In this document: piece by piece, positions 34,037-42,952 of the stretch
How positions within the stretch are numbered: position 1 is the first letter of the stretch
Layout of the letters: the number at the start of each line of letters is the position of its first letter
Assembly: GCF_000092045.1 (NCBI RefSeq)
Contig: NC_007761.1
Coordinates: 1,243,001 to 1,307,000 of the forward strand
Origin: Rhizobium etli CFN 42
GTDB lineage: Bacteria > Pseudomonadota > Alphaproteobacteria > Rhizobiales > Rhizobiaceae
DNA: 64,000 nt
Direction of reading: 5' to 3'
Notes under the pieces: model-generated
What the model saw: the letters and a program-made list of their open reading frames with translations, nothing else
Told to the model about the DNA's origin: nothing
Database searches by the model: none
Position numbers and translations under genes: made by a program

Positions 34037-35539
34037 TTACGTTCCGCAGAAGGTCTGCAGCACTCGCTCGTTCGGCTTCGGCGGTTCCATATAGGCCGCA
34101 AAGCTCGGCTGGTCCTCATAGGGCTTGGCGAGGACTTTCAGGAGCGCCTCGAACAGCGAGAAATCGGCGCTTTCGACCGCAGCCTCGATGGCCTGTTCGA
34201 CCCGGTGGTTGCGCGGGATGAAGACCGGATTGACGCTGCGCATCGCCGCGGCACGGCCGGCGGCCGTTTGCGGATCGCGTGACAGTCTCCCCCGCCACCG
34301 CGCCAGCCATTCGCCAGAGCTATCCGGCTCCCGGAAGCTCGTCGCGAATCCAGGCTCCGCCGCGTCATCGCCCGCGAGATCCGACAGCCGCCGGAAGGTC
34401 AGCGTGAAATCGGCGCCTTGCGCCTGCATCAGCGCCAGCAACGCCTGCACCAGCTCGAGATCACCATCCTCTTCGCCCTCAAGCCCGATCTTGGCTCGCA
34501 TGCCCTTCAGCCAATGCGCCTGAAACCGTTCGCCATAGGCGCGGATCACGGCATTCGCCTTGTCGACGGCGCTGTCCTGGTCGGCATCGATCAGCGGCAG
34601 CAGCGTTTCGCCGAGCCGTGCGAGGTTCCATTGGCCGATTGCCGGCTGATTGGCATAGGCATAGCGCCCATGGTGGTCGATCGACGAGAAGACGGTGGAG
34701 GGATTGTAGATGTCCATGAAGGCGCAGGGGCCGAAATCGATCGTCTCGCCGGAGACGGTCATATTGTCCGTGTTCATGACGCCGTGGATGAAGCCGATGT
34801 GCAGCCAGCGGGCAATCAGCGCCGCCTGACGCTCCGAGACGGCTTCGAACAGCGCGGCATAGGGGTTTTCCGCTTCCTTCAGTTCCGGATAGTGCCGATC
34901 GATCACATAGTCGGCCAGAGCCCGCACGCCTTCGGCATCGCCTCTTGCCGCAAAGAACTGGAAGGTGCCGACCCTGATATGGCTTGCCGCCACGCGGGTG
35001 AAGACGGCGCCTGGCAGCACTTCTTCGCGATAGACCGGCTCGCCTGTCGTCACGGCCGCCAGCGCCCGCGTTGCGGGGATGCCGAGCGCGAACATCGCCT
35101 CGCTGATGATATATTCCCGCAGCACCGGCCCGAGCGCTGCCCGCCCGTCGCCGCGGCGGGAAAACGGTGTCTGCCCGGCGCCTTTCAGCTGAATATCGTA
35201 GCGCTTGCCGTTGCGGCCGACGACCTCGCCGAGCAGGATCGCCCGCCCATCGCCGAGCACTGGCGAAAAGCCGCCGAACTGGTGCCCTGCATAAGCCATG
35301 GCCAGCGGCAAGGCTCCCTCGGGAACGAGGTTGCCGGAAAAGATCGCTGCGCCGTCGCGCCGCAGCACCTCGACGTCGAGCCCGAGCTCTTCCGCCAGCG
35401 GCTCGTTGAGCTTGATCAGCCACGGCTCGGCCACCGGTGTCGGCGCTTGCGGCGCAAAGAAGCGCTGCGGCAGGCCGGCATAGCTGTTGTCGAAGGCAAA
35501 GGCCGCACCGGGCCGGTTTTTCTCGAGAGCGGAGGTCAT
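34037..35539 (-). CDS. selO: SelO/YdiU-family pseudokinase AMPylase
   Basis: A 500-residue SelO protein. Family blocks are AMAYAGHQFGGFSPVLGDGR (nucleotide and glycine-loop region), QLKGAGQTPFSRRGDGRAAL, GVMNTDNMTVSGETIDFGPC (catalytic N/D region) and NPVFIPRNHRVEQAIEAA. Known members transfer AMP from ATP to Ser/Thr/Tyr of redox proteins. Some homologues end in a selenocysteine region; here the C-terminus is RVLQTFCGT, with Cys three residues before the end. ATG 35539 is preferred over the upstream 35677 start, which lacks family similarity. Confidence 0.92.
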   Translation of the reverse strand: MTSALEKNRPGAAFAFDNSYAGLPQRFFAPQAPTPVAEPWLIKLNEPLAEELGLDVEVLRRDGAAIFSGNLVPEGALPLAMAYAGHQFGGFSPVLGDGRAILLGEVVGRNGKRYDIQLKGAGQTPFSRRGDGRAALGPVLREYIISEAMFALGIPATRALAAVTTGEPVYREEVLPGAVFTRVAASHIRVGTFQFFAARGDAEGVRALADYVIDRHYPELKEAENPYAALFEAVSERQAALIARWLHIGFIHGVMNTDNMTVSGETIDFGPCAFMDIYNPSTVFSSIDHHGRYAYANQPAIGQWNLARLGETLLPLIDADQDSAVDKANAVIRAYGERFQAHWLKGMRAKIGLEGEEDGDLELVQALLALMQAQGADFTLTFRRLSDLAGDDAAEPGFATSFREPDSSGEWLARWRGRLSRDPQTAAGRAAAMRSVNPVFIPRNHRVEQAIEAAVESADFSLFEALLKVLAKPYEDQPSFAAYMEPPKPNERVLQTFCGT

Positions 35540-35785
35540 GATTGATAGGTAGGGCTGGGTGGCCCGTGGCGCAAGCCGAATAAAGCTCTTCACGCAGCAC
35601 CGGCCAATGCAAGGAATTGTGATCTGCTTTTCCCTCTCGTCAAAGCTGCTTTGCCATAAAGGGCATAGCGCCGCCATGATCGCAGGCGTATAGCAGATCG
35701 TCTCCCCTTGGCATTACGCCATGTCATCCCCCGCGGCCTTGCAGCCTCGTGTGCTCCGCCGCGCCACCGCGAGTGATCCCGGACG

Positions 35786-37237
35786 ATGTCGGATCAGATT
35801 TACCAGGCGCCGATTGTTCGGCGCGCCGCGCCCAATTTCCGGGTGATCGCGATGATCGTCGCGAGTGCGATGCTGATGGAAAATATCGATGCGACGGTTC
35901 TGGCGACCGCGCTGCCGACCATGGCGCGCGATTTTGCGGTCAGCGCCCCGGCCATGTCGATTGCGCTCACCTCCTATCTCCTCAGCCTGGCGATCTTCAT
36001 TCCGGCGAGCGGCCGGATGGCCGACAGTTTCGGCTCCCGCACGGTCTTTCGCGCCGCTATCGCCGTCTTCGTCATCGGCTCCATCCTCTGCGCGCTGGCG
36101 CCGACACTGCCCTTCCTGGTGCTGGCGCGGCTGCTGCAAGGCCTGGGCGGGGCGATGATGATGCCGGTCGGCCGGCTGGTGCTGATGCGCAGCGTCGCCC
36201 GCAAGGACATGGTCAGTGCCATGTCGTGGCTGCTGGTGCCGGCGCTGATCGGCCCCATTGTCGGCCCGCCGCTCGGCGGCTTCATCGTCACCTATCTCGA
36301 CTGGCGCTGGATCTTCTATGTCAACGTGCCGATCGGCATCATCGGCATGATCTTCGTCTCGATCTATATCGACGAGGTGAAAGGCAAGGCGGTCGGCCCC
36401 TTCGATACGATCGGCTTCATCCTCTCCGGCATTTCGCTCGGCTCGCTGCTCTTCGGCTTCGAAATGTCGAGCCATGAAGGCGAGGGCGCCTTTTCGATCT
36501 TTCTGATCGCCCTCGGCCTCATCTTCGGCATCGCCTATTTGAGCCACGCCCGCCGGCACCCGTCGCCGATCATGGATTTCTCGCTGATGACGGTGCCGAG
36601 CTTCGGCACTTCGGTCATCGCCGGTTCGTTGACGCGCATCACCCAGGGCGCCCAGCCCTTCCTGCTGCCGCTTCTCTTCCAGATTGGCTTCGGCCTGTCG
36701 GCCGCCGCGGCCGGCCAGATCGTCATCGCCACCGCGCTCGGCGCCCTCGCGATGAAACCGATGGCGCGGTTCGTCTTCAGCCGGCTCGGCTTCCGCCGCA
36801 GCCTTGTCCTCAACGGCATTCTCGGCACGGTCGGCTACGGCCTCTGCGCCGCCTTCCGGCCGGACTGGCCGATGCCGCTGATCTTCATCGTGCTGGTGCT
36901 CAGCGCCTTCTTCCTGTCGTTCCAGTTCACCGCCTACAACACCATTGCCTATGACGAGATCGACAAGGAGCGGATGAGCTCGGCCACCAGCTTCTACACC
37001 ACTTTTCAGCAGCTGATGCTGTCGCTCGGCATCTGCATCGGCGCCTTGGCGCTGCACGGTTCCATGGCCTTCAACGATGTCGAGACGCCGACGCTCGGTG
37101 ATTTCTCCACCGCCTTCGTCGTCGTCACCCTCATCTCGATCACCGCGACGATCTGGAACCTGCGCTTCTCGCCGACCGCCGGCGAGGAGATCAGCGGCTA
37201 TAAGCCGAAACGGAAGAAGGATGTCGCCGGCGGCTGA
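35786..37237 (+). CDS. DHA2-family MFS transporter, stand-alone
   Basis: A 14-helix exporter of 483 residues with no adjacent fusion protein. The first helix is VIAMIVASAMLMENIDATVL, motif A region SGRMADSFGSRTVFRAAIAV and motif C GPIVGPPLGGFIVTYLDWRW are all present. Near the C-terminus are TSFYTTFQQLMLSLGICIGA and the tail KPKRKKDVAGG. ATG 35786 is used. It is divergent from selO. Closest in layout to EmrB/QacA pumps; substrate unknown. Confidence 0.9.
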   Translation: MSDQIYQAPIVRRAAPNFRVIAMIVASAMLMENIDATVLATALPTMARDFAVSAPAMSIALTSYLLSLAIFIPASGRMADSFGSRTVFRAAIAVFVIGSILCALAPTLPFLVLARLLQGLGGAMMMPVGRLVLMRSVARKDMVSAMSWLLVPALIGPIVGPPLGGFIVTYLDWRWIFYVNVPIGIIGMIFVSIYIDEVKGKAVGPFDTIGFILSGISLGSLLFGFEMSSHEGEGAFSIFLIALGLIFGIAYLSHARRHPSPIMDFSLMTVPSFGTSVIAGSLTRITQGAQPFLLPLLFQIGFGLSAAAAGQIVIATALGALAMKPMARFVFSRLGFRRSLVLNGILGTVGYGLCAAFRPDWPMPLIFIVLVLSAFFLSFQFTAYNTIAYDEIDKERMSSATSFYTTFQQLMLSLGICIGALALHGSMAFNDVETPTLGDFSTAFVVVTLISITATIWNLRFSPTAGEEISGYKPKRKKDVAGG

Positions 37238-37318
37238 CACGACATGCATGCAAACAAGGACTTGGACCGCCTCGCCTGAATCAGATTCTGCGCGGGCAGT
37301 TGGTCTTGATCCTTGTTC

Positions 37319-37837
37319 TCAGGCTTCCATTGCCGCGGCCATTTCTGCAAGCTTGCGCACGGTATTGAGATTGCGCGAGGTCCCCGGCTTCAGCGCCGGC
37401 AGCTTCAGCTTCGAGCGGCCGGAACCATTGGGATAGTGCACATAGATTTCGCGAGCCGCGAGCTTCGCTTCCTCGCCATCGGGCGCCACCATTTTATCGA
37501 GTGCATCGGCGGGCGGCTTTTCGGGCAGGAAATAGACGAGCAAAAAATTCGGCTTGGCATCGGGAAAGGGCGCGTTCCCGGCAATCGCATCGAGTTCCTT
37601 GCGGCTGCGCACCATCACCCCCGGCCGCTTGCCCATCTTCTGCCCGAGCGCCGCGCCGAGCCTTTCCTCCACCGTTTTTTCGGATTCGTCCGAACGGAAA
37701 AGCACGTTGCCGCTCTGGATGTAGGTTTTCACATCCGTGAAGCCGAGGCCTTCGCAGATCGTCTTGAGTTCAGCCATCGGCAAGGCACCAGTGCCGCCGA
37801 CGTTCACAGCGCGGAGGAGGGCGATGTAAATTGGCAT
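37319..37837 (-). CDS. DUF1697-family protein
   Basis: A 172-residue cytosolic protein of the DUF1697 family, recognised by MPIYIALLRAVNVGGTGALP, the middle block VKTYIQSGNVLFRSDESEKT, and the C-terminal YVHYPNGSGRSKLKLPAL. The biochemical role of this family is not known. The upstream frame to 37936 is read from a palindromic repeat, so ATG 37837 is taken. It stands alone, convergent with the MFS gene. Confidence 0.88.
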   Translation of the reverse strand: MPIYIALLRAVNVGGTGALPMAELKTICEGLGFTDVKTYIQSGNVLFRSDESEKTVEERLGAALGQKMGKRPGVMVRSRKELDAIAGNAPFPDAKPNFLLVYFLPEKPPADALDKMVAPDGEEAKLAAREIYVHYPNGSGRSKLKLPALKPGTSRNLNTVRKLAEMAAAMEA

Positions 37838-37865
37838 TTCCTTCTTCTCAGCTGTTGTGCCGTGC

Positions 37866-37925
37866 CGGCCCCCCTCTGCCCCGGGCATCTCCAGGTGGGG
37901 AGATGCCCGGCAGGGCAGAGGGGGC
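37866..37925. repeat. Solo palindromic repeat (RIME-like), copy 3
   Basis: A single inverted repeat, CCGGGCATCTCC-AGGT-GGGGAGATGCCCGG with flanking CCCTCTGCC/GGCAGGGCAGAGGG. It has the same arms as the two composite elements but no core, between the DUF1697 and oligopeptidase genes. Confidence 0.8.
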
Positions 37926-37965
37926 TCACACGGCACGCCTTGCGCTACTTCCCTCTATCCACCCC

Positions 37966-40074
37966 TCACATCTTTCCCGCCACCTTGATCGCAAACGCAT
38001 ACTCGAACGCAATCTCCTCCAGCCGCTGGAACCGCCCCGACGCTCCGCCATGGCCGGCGTCCATATTCGTCTTGAGCAGGATCGGCGCTTCGCCGGTCGT
38101 CTTGTCGCGCAGCTTCGCCACCCACTTGGCCGGTTCCCAATAGGTGACGCGCGGGTCGGTCAGGCCGCCGAGCGCCAGGATCGGCGGGTAGGCTTTGGCG
38201 CTAACATTGTCATAGGGCGAATAGGCGGCGATCTGCTCGTATTCTTCGCGGCTGTCGATCGGGTTGCCCCATTCCGGCCATTCCGGCGGCGTCAGCGGCA
38301 GGGTGTCGTCAAGCATGGTGTTGAGCACGTCGACGAAGGGAACGGCGGCGATGATGCCCGCGAACTTCTCCGGCGCCATGTTGGCGACGGCGCCCATCAG
38401 CATGCCGCCGGCCGACCCGCCCTCGGCGATGATCTTCGCGTAGGAGGTGAACTTCTGTTGATTCAGATAGTCGGCCGCAGCGACGAAGTCCTTGAAGCTA
38501 TTCGTCTTCTTGTCCATCTTGCCGTCTTCGTACCAGGCAAAACCCTTATCCTTGCCGCCGCGGATATGGGCGATGGCATAGACGAAGCCGCGGTCGGCGA
38601 GCGACAGGCAGTTGGTGTTGAAGCCGGCCGGAATGGTGATGCCGTAGGCGCCATAGCCGTAAAGCAGGCAGGGCGCGGTGCCGTCGAGCGGCGTATCCTT
38701 GCGATAGAGCAGCGTGACCGGCACCGTCTCGCCATCCCAGGCGGGGGCGAAGACCCGGCGGGTGACATAGTCATCGGGATTGTGGCCGGAGGGCACTTCC
38801 TGCGTCTTCAACAACGTGCGCTCGCGCGTCACCATATTGTAGTCGTAAAGCTGCGACGGCGTCGTCATCGAGGAATAGGAGAAGCGGATGACATCCGTAT
38901 CGTATTCCGCCGCGCCCGAAAGCCCCAGCGAATAGGCTTCTTCGGCAAAGGCGATCGCATGTTCCTCGCCGGTCGCCCGGTCGCGGATCATGATCCGCGG
39001 CAACCCGTCCTTGCGCTCCAGCCACAGGAGGTGGCGAGCATAGGCCATGTGGCTGATGATGAGCGTGCCGGGCTTGTGAGCGACGACTTCGCGCCAGTTC
39101 TCCTTGCCCGGATTCTCCACCGGCGCTTCCATGATCTTGAAATCCTTGGCGCCGCCGTCATTGGTCAGGATATAGAAGACGTCGCCGCCCTCGGTCAGCG
39201 AATATTCGATGCCTTCCTCGCGCGCCGCCACCAGCTTCGGCTCGGCTGTCAGGTCCTTGGTGGACAGCAGCCGGTATTCGCTGGTCTCGTGGTCGTGAAT
39301 ATCGATATAGATGAAATCGTCGAGCAGCGAGCCGCCGACGCCCATGAAGAAGCCGGCATCGGCCTCCTCATAGACCAGCCGGTCTTCCGACTGGGGCCGG
39401 CCGACAATGTGGTGGAACACCTTCGAGGGCCGGTGGTTCTCGTCGAGCGCCGAATAGAAGAAGCTCTTGCCGTCTGGTGCCCAGACGCCGCCGCCGCCGG
39501 TATTCTCGATCCGGTCTTCGAGATCTTCCCCGGTCGCGAGATCGCGCACCTTCAGCGTGAAAAACTCCGAGCCCTTGTCGTCATAGCCCCAGATGCCGCG
39601 TCGGTGGTCGCTCGAATGGTCGAGACCGGCGAGGCGGAAATAGGCCTTGCCGGATGCCTCCTTGTCGCCGTCGAGCAGCACGGTGCGGATCGCCTCGTCG
39701 GCAACGTCGCCGTCGCGGGGAATGCGGAAATAGCGCGGCTGTTCGCCGCCGGCCACAAAGAACGTGCCGTAGGCATAGGCGCCGTCCTTCATCGGCACCG
39801 AGCTGTCGTCTTCCTTGATGCGGCCGCGCATCTCGGCAAACAGCGCCTTCTGCAGCGGCTTGGTATCCTCCATCGCCGCGTTCATATAGGCGTTTTCGGC
39901 TTCCAGATGCCGGCGGATCTCGGGGTCGAGGATCGACGGGTCCTTGAACATCGCCTGCCAGTTGCCGGCGCGCAGCCAGGCGTAATCGTCCGTGCGGGTA
40001 ATGCCGTGGCGCGTATCGGAGAGAGGCTTTTTCGGTGCGGCGGGCGGTGTCGGCAGGCTCTTGAAAACGGACAA
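37966..40074 (-). CDS. ptrB: Oligopeptidase B-like prolyl oligopeptidase family protease
   Basis: A 702-residue serine peptidase of family S9A. The N-terminal seven-bladed propeller begins DTRHGITRTDDYAWLRAGNW. The hydrolase domain carries the nucleophile Ser554 in EGGSAGGMLMG, then a catalytic Asp in ALGGLTDPRVTYWEPAKW and His in MDAGHGGASGRFQRLEE. The pattern IAHIRGGKDKGFAWYEDGK matches oligopeptidase B, which cuts after basic residues in short peptides in the cytosol. Start ATG 40074. The ordinary length (about 690-700) argues for a full gene. Confidence 0.92.
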   Translation of the reverse strand: MSVFKSLPTPPAAPKKPLSDTRHGITRTDDYAWLRAGNWQAMFKDPSILDPEIRRHLEAENAYMNAAMEDTKPLQKALFAEMRGRIKEDDSSVPMKDGAYAYGTFFVAGGEQPRYFRIPRDGDVADEAIRTVLLDGDKEASGKAYFRLAGLDHSSDHRRGIWGYDDKGSEFFTLKVRDLATGEDLEDRIENTGGGGVWAPDGKSFFYSALDENHRPSKVFHHIVGRPQSEDRLVYEEADAGFFMGVGGSLLDDFIYIDIHDHETSEYRLLSTKDLTAEPKLVAAREEGIEYSLTEGGDVFYILTNDGGAKDFKIMEAPVENPGKENWREVVAHKPGTLIISHMAYARHLLWLERKDGLPRIMIRDRATGEEHAIAFAEEAYSLGLSGAAEYDTDVIRFSYSSMTTPSQLYDYNMVTRERTLLKTQEVPSGHNPDDYVTRRVFAPAWDGETVPVTLLYRKDTPLDGTAPCLLYGYGAYGITIPAGFNTNCLSLADRGFVYAIAHIRGGKDKGFAWYEDGKMDKKTNSFKDFVAAADYLNQQKFTSYAKIIAEGGSAGGMLMGAVANMAPEKFAGIIAAVPFVDVLNTMLDDTLPLTPPEWPEWGNPIDSREEYEQIAAYSPYDNVSAKAYPPILALGGLTDPRVTYWEPAKWVAKLRDKTTGEAPILLKTNMDAGHGGASGRFQRLEEIAFEYAFAIKVAGKM

Positions 40075-40318
40075 AGGAATTGGCTCCGGTGGGAATGTCG
40101 GGTTGGCAAGAGATAGAGGCGCACCGCCGCCGGATCAAGCGCCAAGGGGTGAGGTGACCGTCCACAGTCGAGGAGACGGCACCGCCCGCCTTGCCTTGAT
40201 GTCACCACAATATTTAAGGAGGTCCGCTATCACAGAGCGAATTTTGCACGTGCCCAGCCCCCGGCAAGCCGCCGGCGGCAGGATGAAGACTGTACAACAG
40301 TAAGGGATTTCCTCCGCA

Positions 40319-40708
40319 ATGCCGAAACGTCTGCTCCTGTTTGTATCTCTGGCCGGCTTGGCTGCCCCCGCTTTTGCCGTCGACCCGGCCATCAAGAAGC
40401 AACTGGAAAAACTCGATCCCTCCACCCGACTGGAACAGAGCTGCGACACGGAAGCGATGAGCCGGATCAACAATGACAGCACTGGCTTCAAGCCCGACAA
40501 GGTAATCGCCTACACTTTCAAGGACCCGATCGCCGGCGACAATTCGCTGCAGGCGCCGGGCGCGGTCTTCCGCAGCAAGGGCGACTGGTATCATCTCTCC
40601 TACAATTGCATCACCGGCCCGCAACATATCAATGTGCGCCAGCTCGACTACCAGATCGGCGAGAAGGTGCCGCGTGAGAAGTGGGACAAGTACTATCTCT
40701 ACGATTGA
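40319..40708 (+). CDS. DUF930-like small exported protein
   Basis: A 129-residue protein. The signal peptide is MPKRLLLFVSLAGLAAPAFA, and the mature part contains LDPSTRLEQSCDTEAMSRI and the pair YNCITGPQHINVRQLDYQIG. Two cysteines, QSC and YNC, could form a disulfide. I recognise this as the DUF930 type of Rhizobiaceae; function unknown. GAGGAAA-like sequence before ATG is weak. It is divergent from the oligopeptidase gene. Confidence 0.78.
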   Translation: MPKRLLLFVSLAGLAAPAFAVDPAIKKQLEKLDPSTRLEQSCDTEAMSRINNDSTGFKPDKVIAYTFKDPIAGDNSLQAPGAVFRSKGDWYHLSYNCITGPQHINVRQLDYQIGEKVPREKWDKYYLYD

Positions 40709-40770
40709 TGCTGTTGCGTGTGCCCGGGCGGCTCCGGTGACATCCGGCCACATGGCGTGTGGCAATGCGA

Positions 40771-40784
40771 GCGACTAGAGTCGC
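40771..40784. promoter_or_regulatory. Inverted repeat GCGACT-AG-AGTCGC upstream of the deacetylase
   Basis: Six-base perfect arms around AG, ending 25 bp before ATG 40810, so in the promoter region. The flanking AGAGTCGCGGCGCTC resembles AGAGCCGCGGCGCTC at 12303. A binding protein is not known. Confidence 0.35.
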
Positions 40785-40809
40785 GGCGCTCGAATCGTAA
40801 AGTACAGAC

Positions 40810-41607
40810 ATGAACCGCATCCTACTCACATCGGCCCTGCTTCTGGCCTCCGTCTCCGCTGCATTGGCGGACGAAATGCCGCCGCCAATCGCTTCGGCCC
40901 CGGCCGCAATTGGTCTGGCCAAGGCGCCGCCGATCAAGCTCGTCGAACCGCATCTGCATATCGGCCGTTCCAACATACCGGGCCATGCCCGCATCGCGTT
41001 AACCTTCGACGCTTGCATGGGTCAGGCGGATGAACGCATACTGTCGACCCTCGTGCGCGAGCGCATTCCTGCAACGATCTTCGTCACCGCCCGATGGCTG
41101 AAGCGTAACCCGCAAGCCCTTGCTGTCTTCCTGCAGAATCCGGATCTCTTCGAGCTCGAAAACCATGGTGAGAATCATATTCCGGCCGTCGATGCGCCGA
41201 CGCTCGTCTATGGCATTGCCTCGGCCGGCTCGCCGCAGGCGGTGAAGCAGGAGGTCGAAGGCGGCGCCGCGGCCATGGTCGCATCCGGCATTCCCGCGCC
41301 TCACTGGTTCCGCGGCTCCACGGCCAAATACGATCTTTCCGCAATCGGCGAGATCCGCACCATGGGCTATCGCATCGCCGGCTACTCGGTAAACGGCGAC
41401 GGTGGCTCGCTGCTCGGCGCAGCGATCACCGAAAAGCGCATTGCCTCCGCCAAGGACGGCGATGTCGTCATCTCCCACATCAACCAGCCCACCCATGCCG
41501 CGGGCGAGGGGGTGGCGAAGGCGTTGATCGATCTGAAAGCCAAGGGCACGGAATTCGTTCGTCTGCAGGACGTCGAGGATATGGGCGACGATCGGACGAC
41601 GGAGTAG
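40810..41607 (+). CDS. Polysaccharide-deacetylase-fold exported protein with altered metal motif
   Basis: A 265-residue secreted protein of the NodB/CE4 fold. The signal peptide is MNRILLTSALLLASVSAALA. The fold is read from ARIALTFDACMGQADERILS, IPATIFVTARWLKRNPQAL, ELENHGENHIP (His pair), PHWFRGSTAKYDLSAIGEIR and GDVVISHINQPTHAAGEGVAK. In NodB the first motif is TFDDG; here it is TFDAC, so the second, metal-binding Asp is replaced by Ala. Either the metal site is altered, as in some Rhizobiales relatives, or the protein does not deacetylate. Confidence 0.85.
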   Translation: MNRILLTSALLLASVSAALADEMPPPIASAPAAIGLAKAPPIKLVEPHLHIGRSNIPGHARIALTFDACMGQADERILSTLVRERIPATIFVTARWLKRNPQALAVFLQNPDLFELENHGENHIPAVDAPTLVYGIASAGSPQAVKQEVEGGAAAMVASGIPAPHWFRGSTAKYDLSAIGEIRTMGYRIAGYSVNGDGGSLLGAAITEKRIASAKDGDVVISHINQPTHAAGEGVAKALIDLKAKGTEFVRLQDVEDMGDDRTTE

Positions 41608-41642
41608 TTCTGCGGCCCGGCACGACAGCAAACGCAAGGCCT

Positions 41643-42935
41643 CTACCGCAACTCGTCCGCAGCCCGCACTGCTTCCTCTCCGAACCGCCGCATCCCCGGC
41701 CCCTCCCTGTCGAGCGCGAAATCCTCGAACCAGTCGCGATGGATCCCGGCAATCATTGCACCGATCATCTGGGCTGCGAGATAGGAAAAGGTGATGCCGT
41801 TGCCGCCGTAGCCATAGGCGGCGAACACATGCGCCATACCAGGCATCGGGCCGATCAGCGGCAGGCCGTCGGCCGTCTCTCCGAAGGTTCCGGCCCAGGC
41901 ATGGGCGACGCGGGTATCGGCTGCCGGCCATAACCGCTTCATCTTCTCCCGGATCGCGCTGATCTTGGCCGGCAGCTTGTGATTTCGTCCCGCGGGATCC
42001 GTCGTGCCGTCATCCTCGCCGCCGGCGACGATGCGGTTGTCCGCGGTTGTGCGCATGTAGAGATAGGGATGGCTGTTCTCCCAGATCAGCGTCCTGTCGC
42101 GCCAGAGCCGCGCCGGGTCCTGAGGCACGGTGGCGAGCGCCCAGCTCGAACTGACGCGGTGCAGCTTCGGCATATTAAGCCCCGGCATCGAATAGCCGGT
42201 CGCCAGCACCGCATGCCGCGCTTCGACGGCGTAGCCCCCAGCCGTCTCTGTCGTGACGCGGTCGCCTTCGCTGTGCAGCGCGGTCGCCGAAGCGCTGACG
42301 AGCTGCGCTCCGCGCCGCACGGCCATCGCGATCAGTGCCCAGGTGAGCAGCAGCGGATCGGCCTCCGCCGAACCCGGCGAATAGATCGCGCCGTCGCGAT
42401 CGAGCTCGAACTGGGTGAAGAGATCGGGATGTTCGAGATAGACGCCGGGCAGTCCGGCCCGGCGGCGCAGCTGGCGCTCCTCCTGCAGGTCGCGCGCGCC
42501 TTCCTGATTGGCGGCGAGATAGAGCGTGTTGCGCGGCCGGAAGCCGCAGGCGATGCCGTTTGCGGCGATCAGCTTGGAAAGGCCGGCGACGGCAGCGGCG
42601 CTGCGGCGATAGATGCCGGCCGCGCGCTCGAAGCCGTAATAGGTTTCGAGTTCGCTGAGCGTGCTGTCGATTTCCCATTGCAGCATCGCGGTGCTGGCGG
42701 CGGTGCTGCCGAAGCCCGGCTCCTCCCGGTCGATGATGGCAACGGAAAAGCCGCGCGCCGTCAGATGATCTGCGACCAGCGCGCCGGTGATGCCGCCGCC
42801 GATCACCGCGACATCGGTCGAAAAGCTCTGCGCCATCGGCCGCCATTGCGACCTTATGGCATTCTTCCCCCAGAGCGAACGGCCGCTGACCATCTGGTCA
42901 TGATCGGATTCGTCGAGATCAAGATCGGATTTCAC
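41643..42935 (-). CDS. FAD-dependent amino-acid/glycine-type oxidoreductase (DAO family)
   Basis: A 430-residue flavoprotein. The FAD-binding motif is DVAVIGGGITGALVADHLTA, followed by EEPGFGSTAASTAMLQWEID. The C-terminal DAO part has WAGTFGETADGLPLIGPMPG and YGYGGNGITFSYLAAQMIGA. It probably oxidises an amino acid or imino compound. The start is GTG 42935, six bases after GAGGAGA; ATG 42893 lacks such a site. It starts 17 bp after the AI-2E gene stop, so it is the second gene of that operon. Confidence 0.88.
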   Translation of the reverse strand: MKSDLDLDESDHDQMVSGRSLWGKNAIRSQWRPMAQSFSTDVAVIGGGITGALVADHLTARGFSVAIIDREEPGFGSTAASTAMLQWEIDSTLSELETYYGFERAAGIYRRSAAAVAGLSKLIAANGIACGFRPRNTLYLAANQEGARDLQEERQLRRRAGLPGVYLEHPDLFTQFELDRDGAIYSPGSAEADPLLLTWALIAMAVRRGAQLVSASATALHSEGDRVTTETAGGYAVEARHAVLATGYSMPGLNMPKLHRVSSSWALATVPQDPARLWRDRTLIWENSHPYLYMRTTADNRIVAGGEDDGTTDPAGRNHKLPAKISAIREKMKRLWPAADTRVAHAWAGTFGETADGLPLIGPMPGMAHVFAAYGYGGNGITFSYLAAQMIGAMIAGIHRDWFEDFALDREGPGMRRFGEEAVRAADELR

Positions 42936-42952
42936 TATGTCTCCTCGCTTGA

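Noticed and set aside
35714..37249. A 511-codon minus-strand frame over the DHA2 pump
   Set aside because: Composition is highly charged and repetitive (DEDHR), typical of antisense of a membrane protein.
37831..40116. A 761-codon plus-strand frame over the oligopeptidase gene
   Set aside because: Antisense shadow of a protein with a full catalytic triad; no family resemblance.
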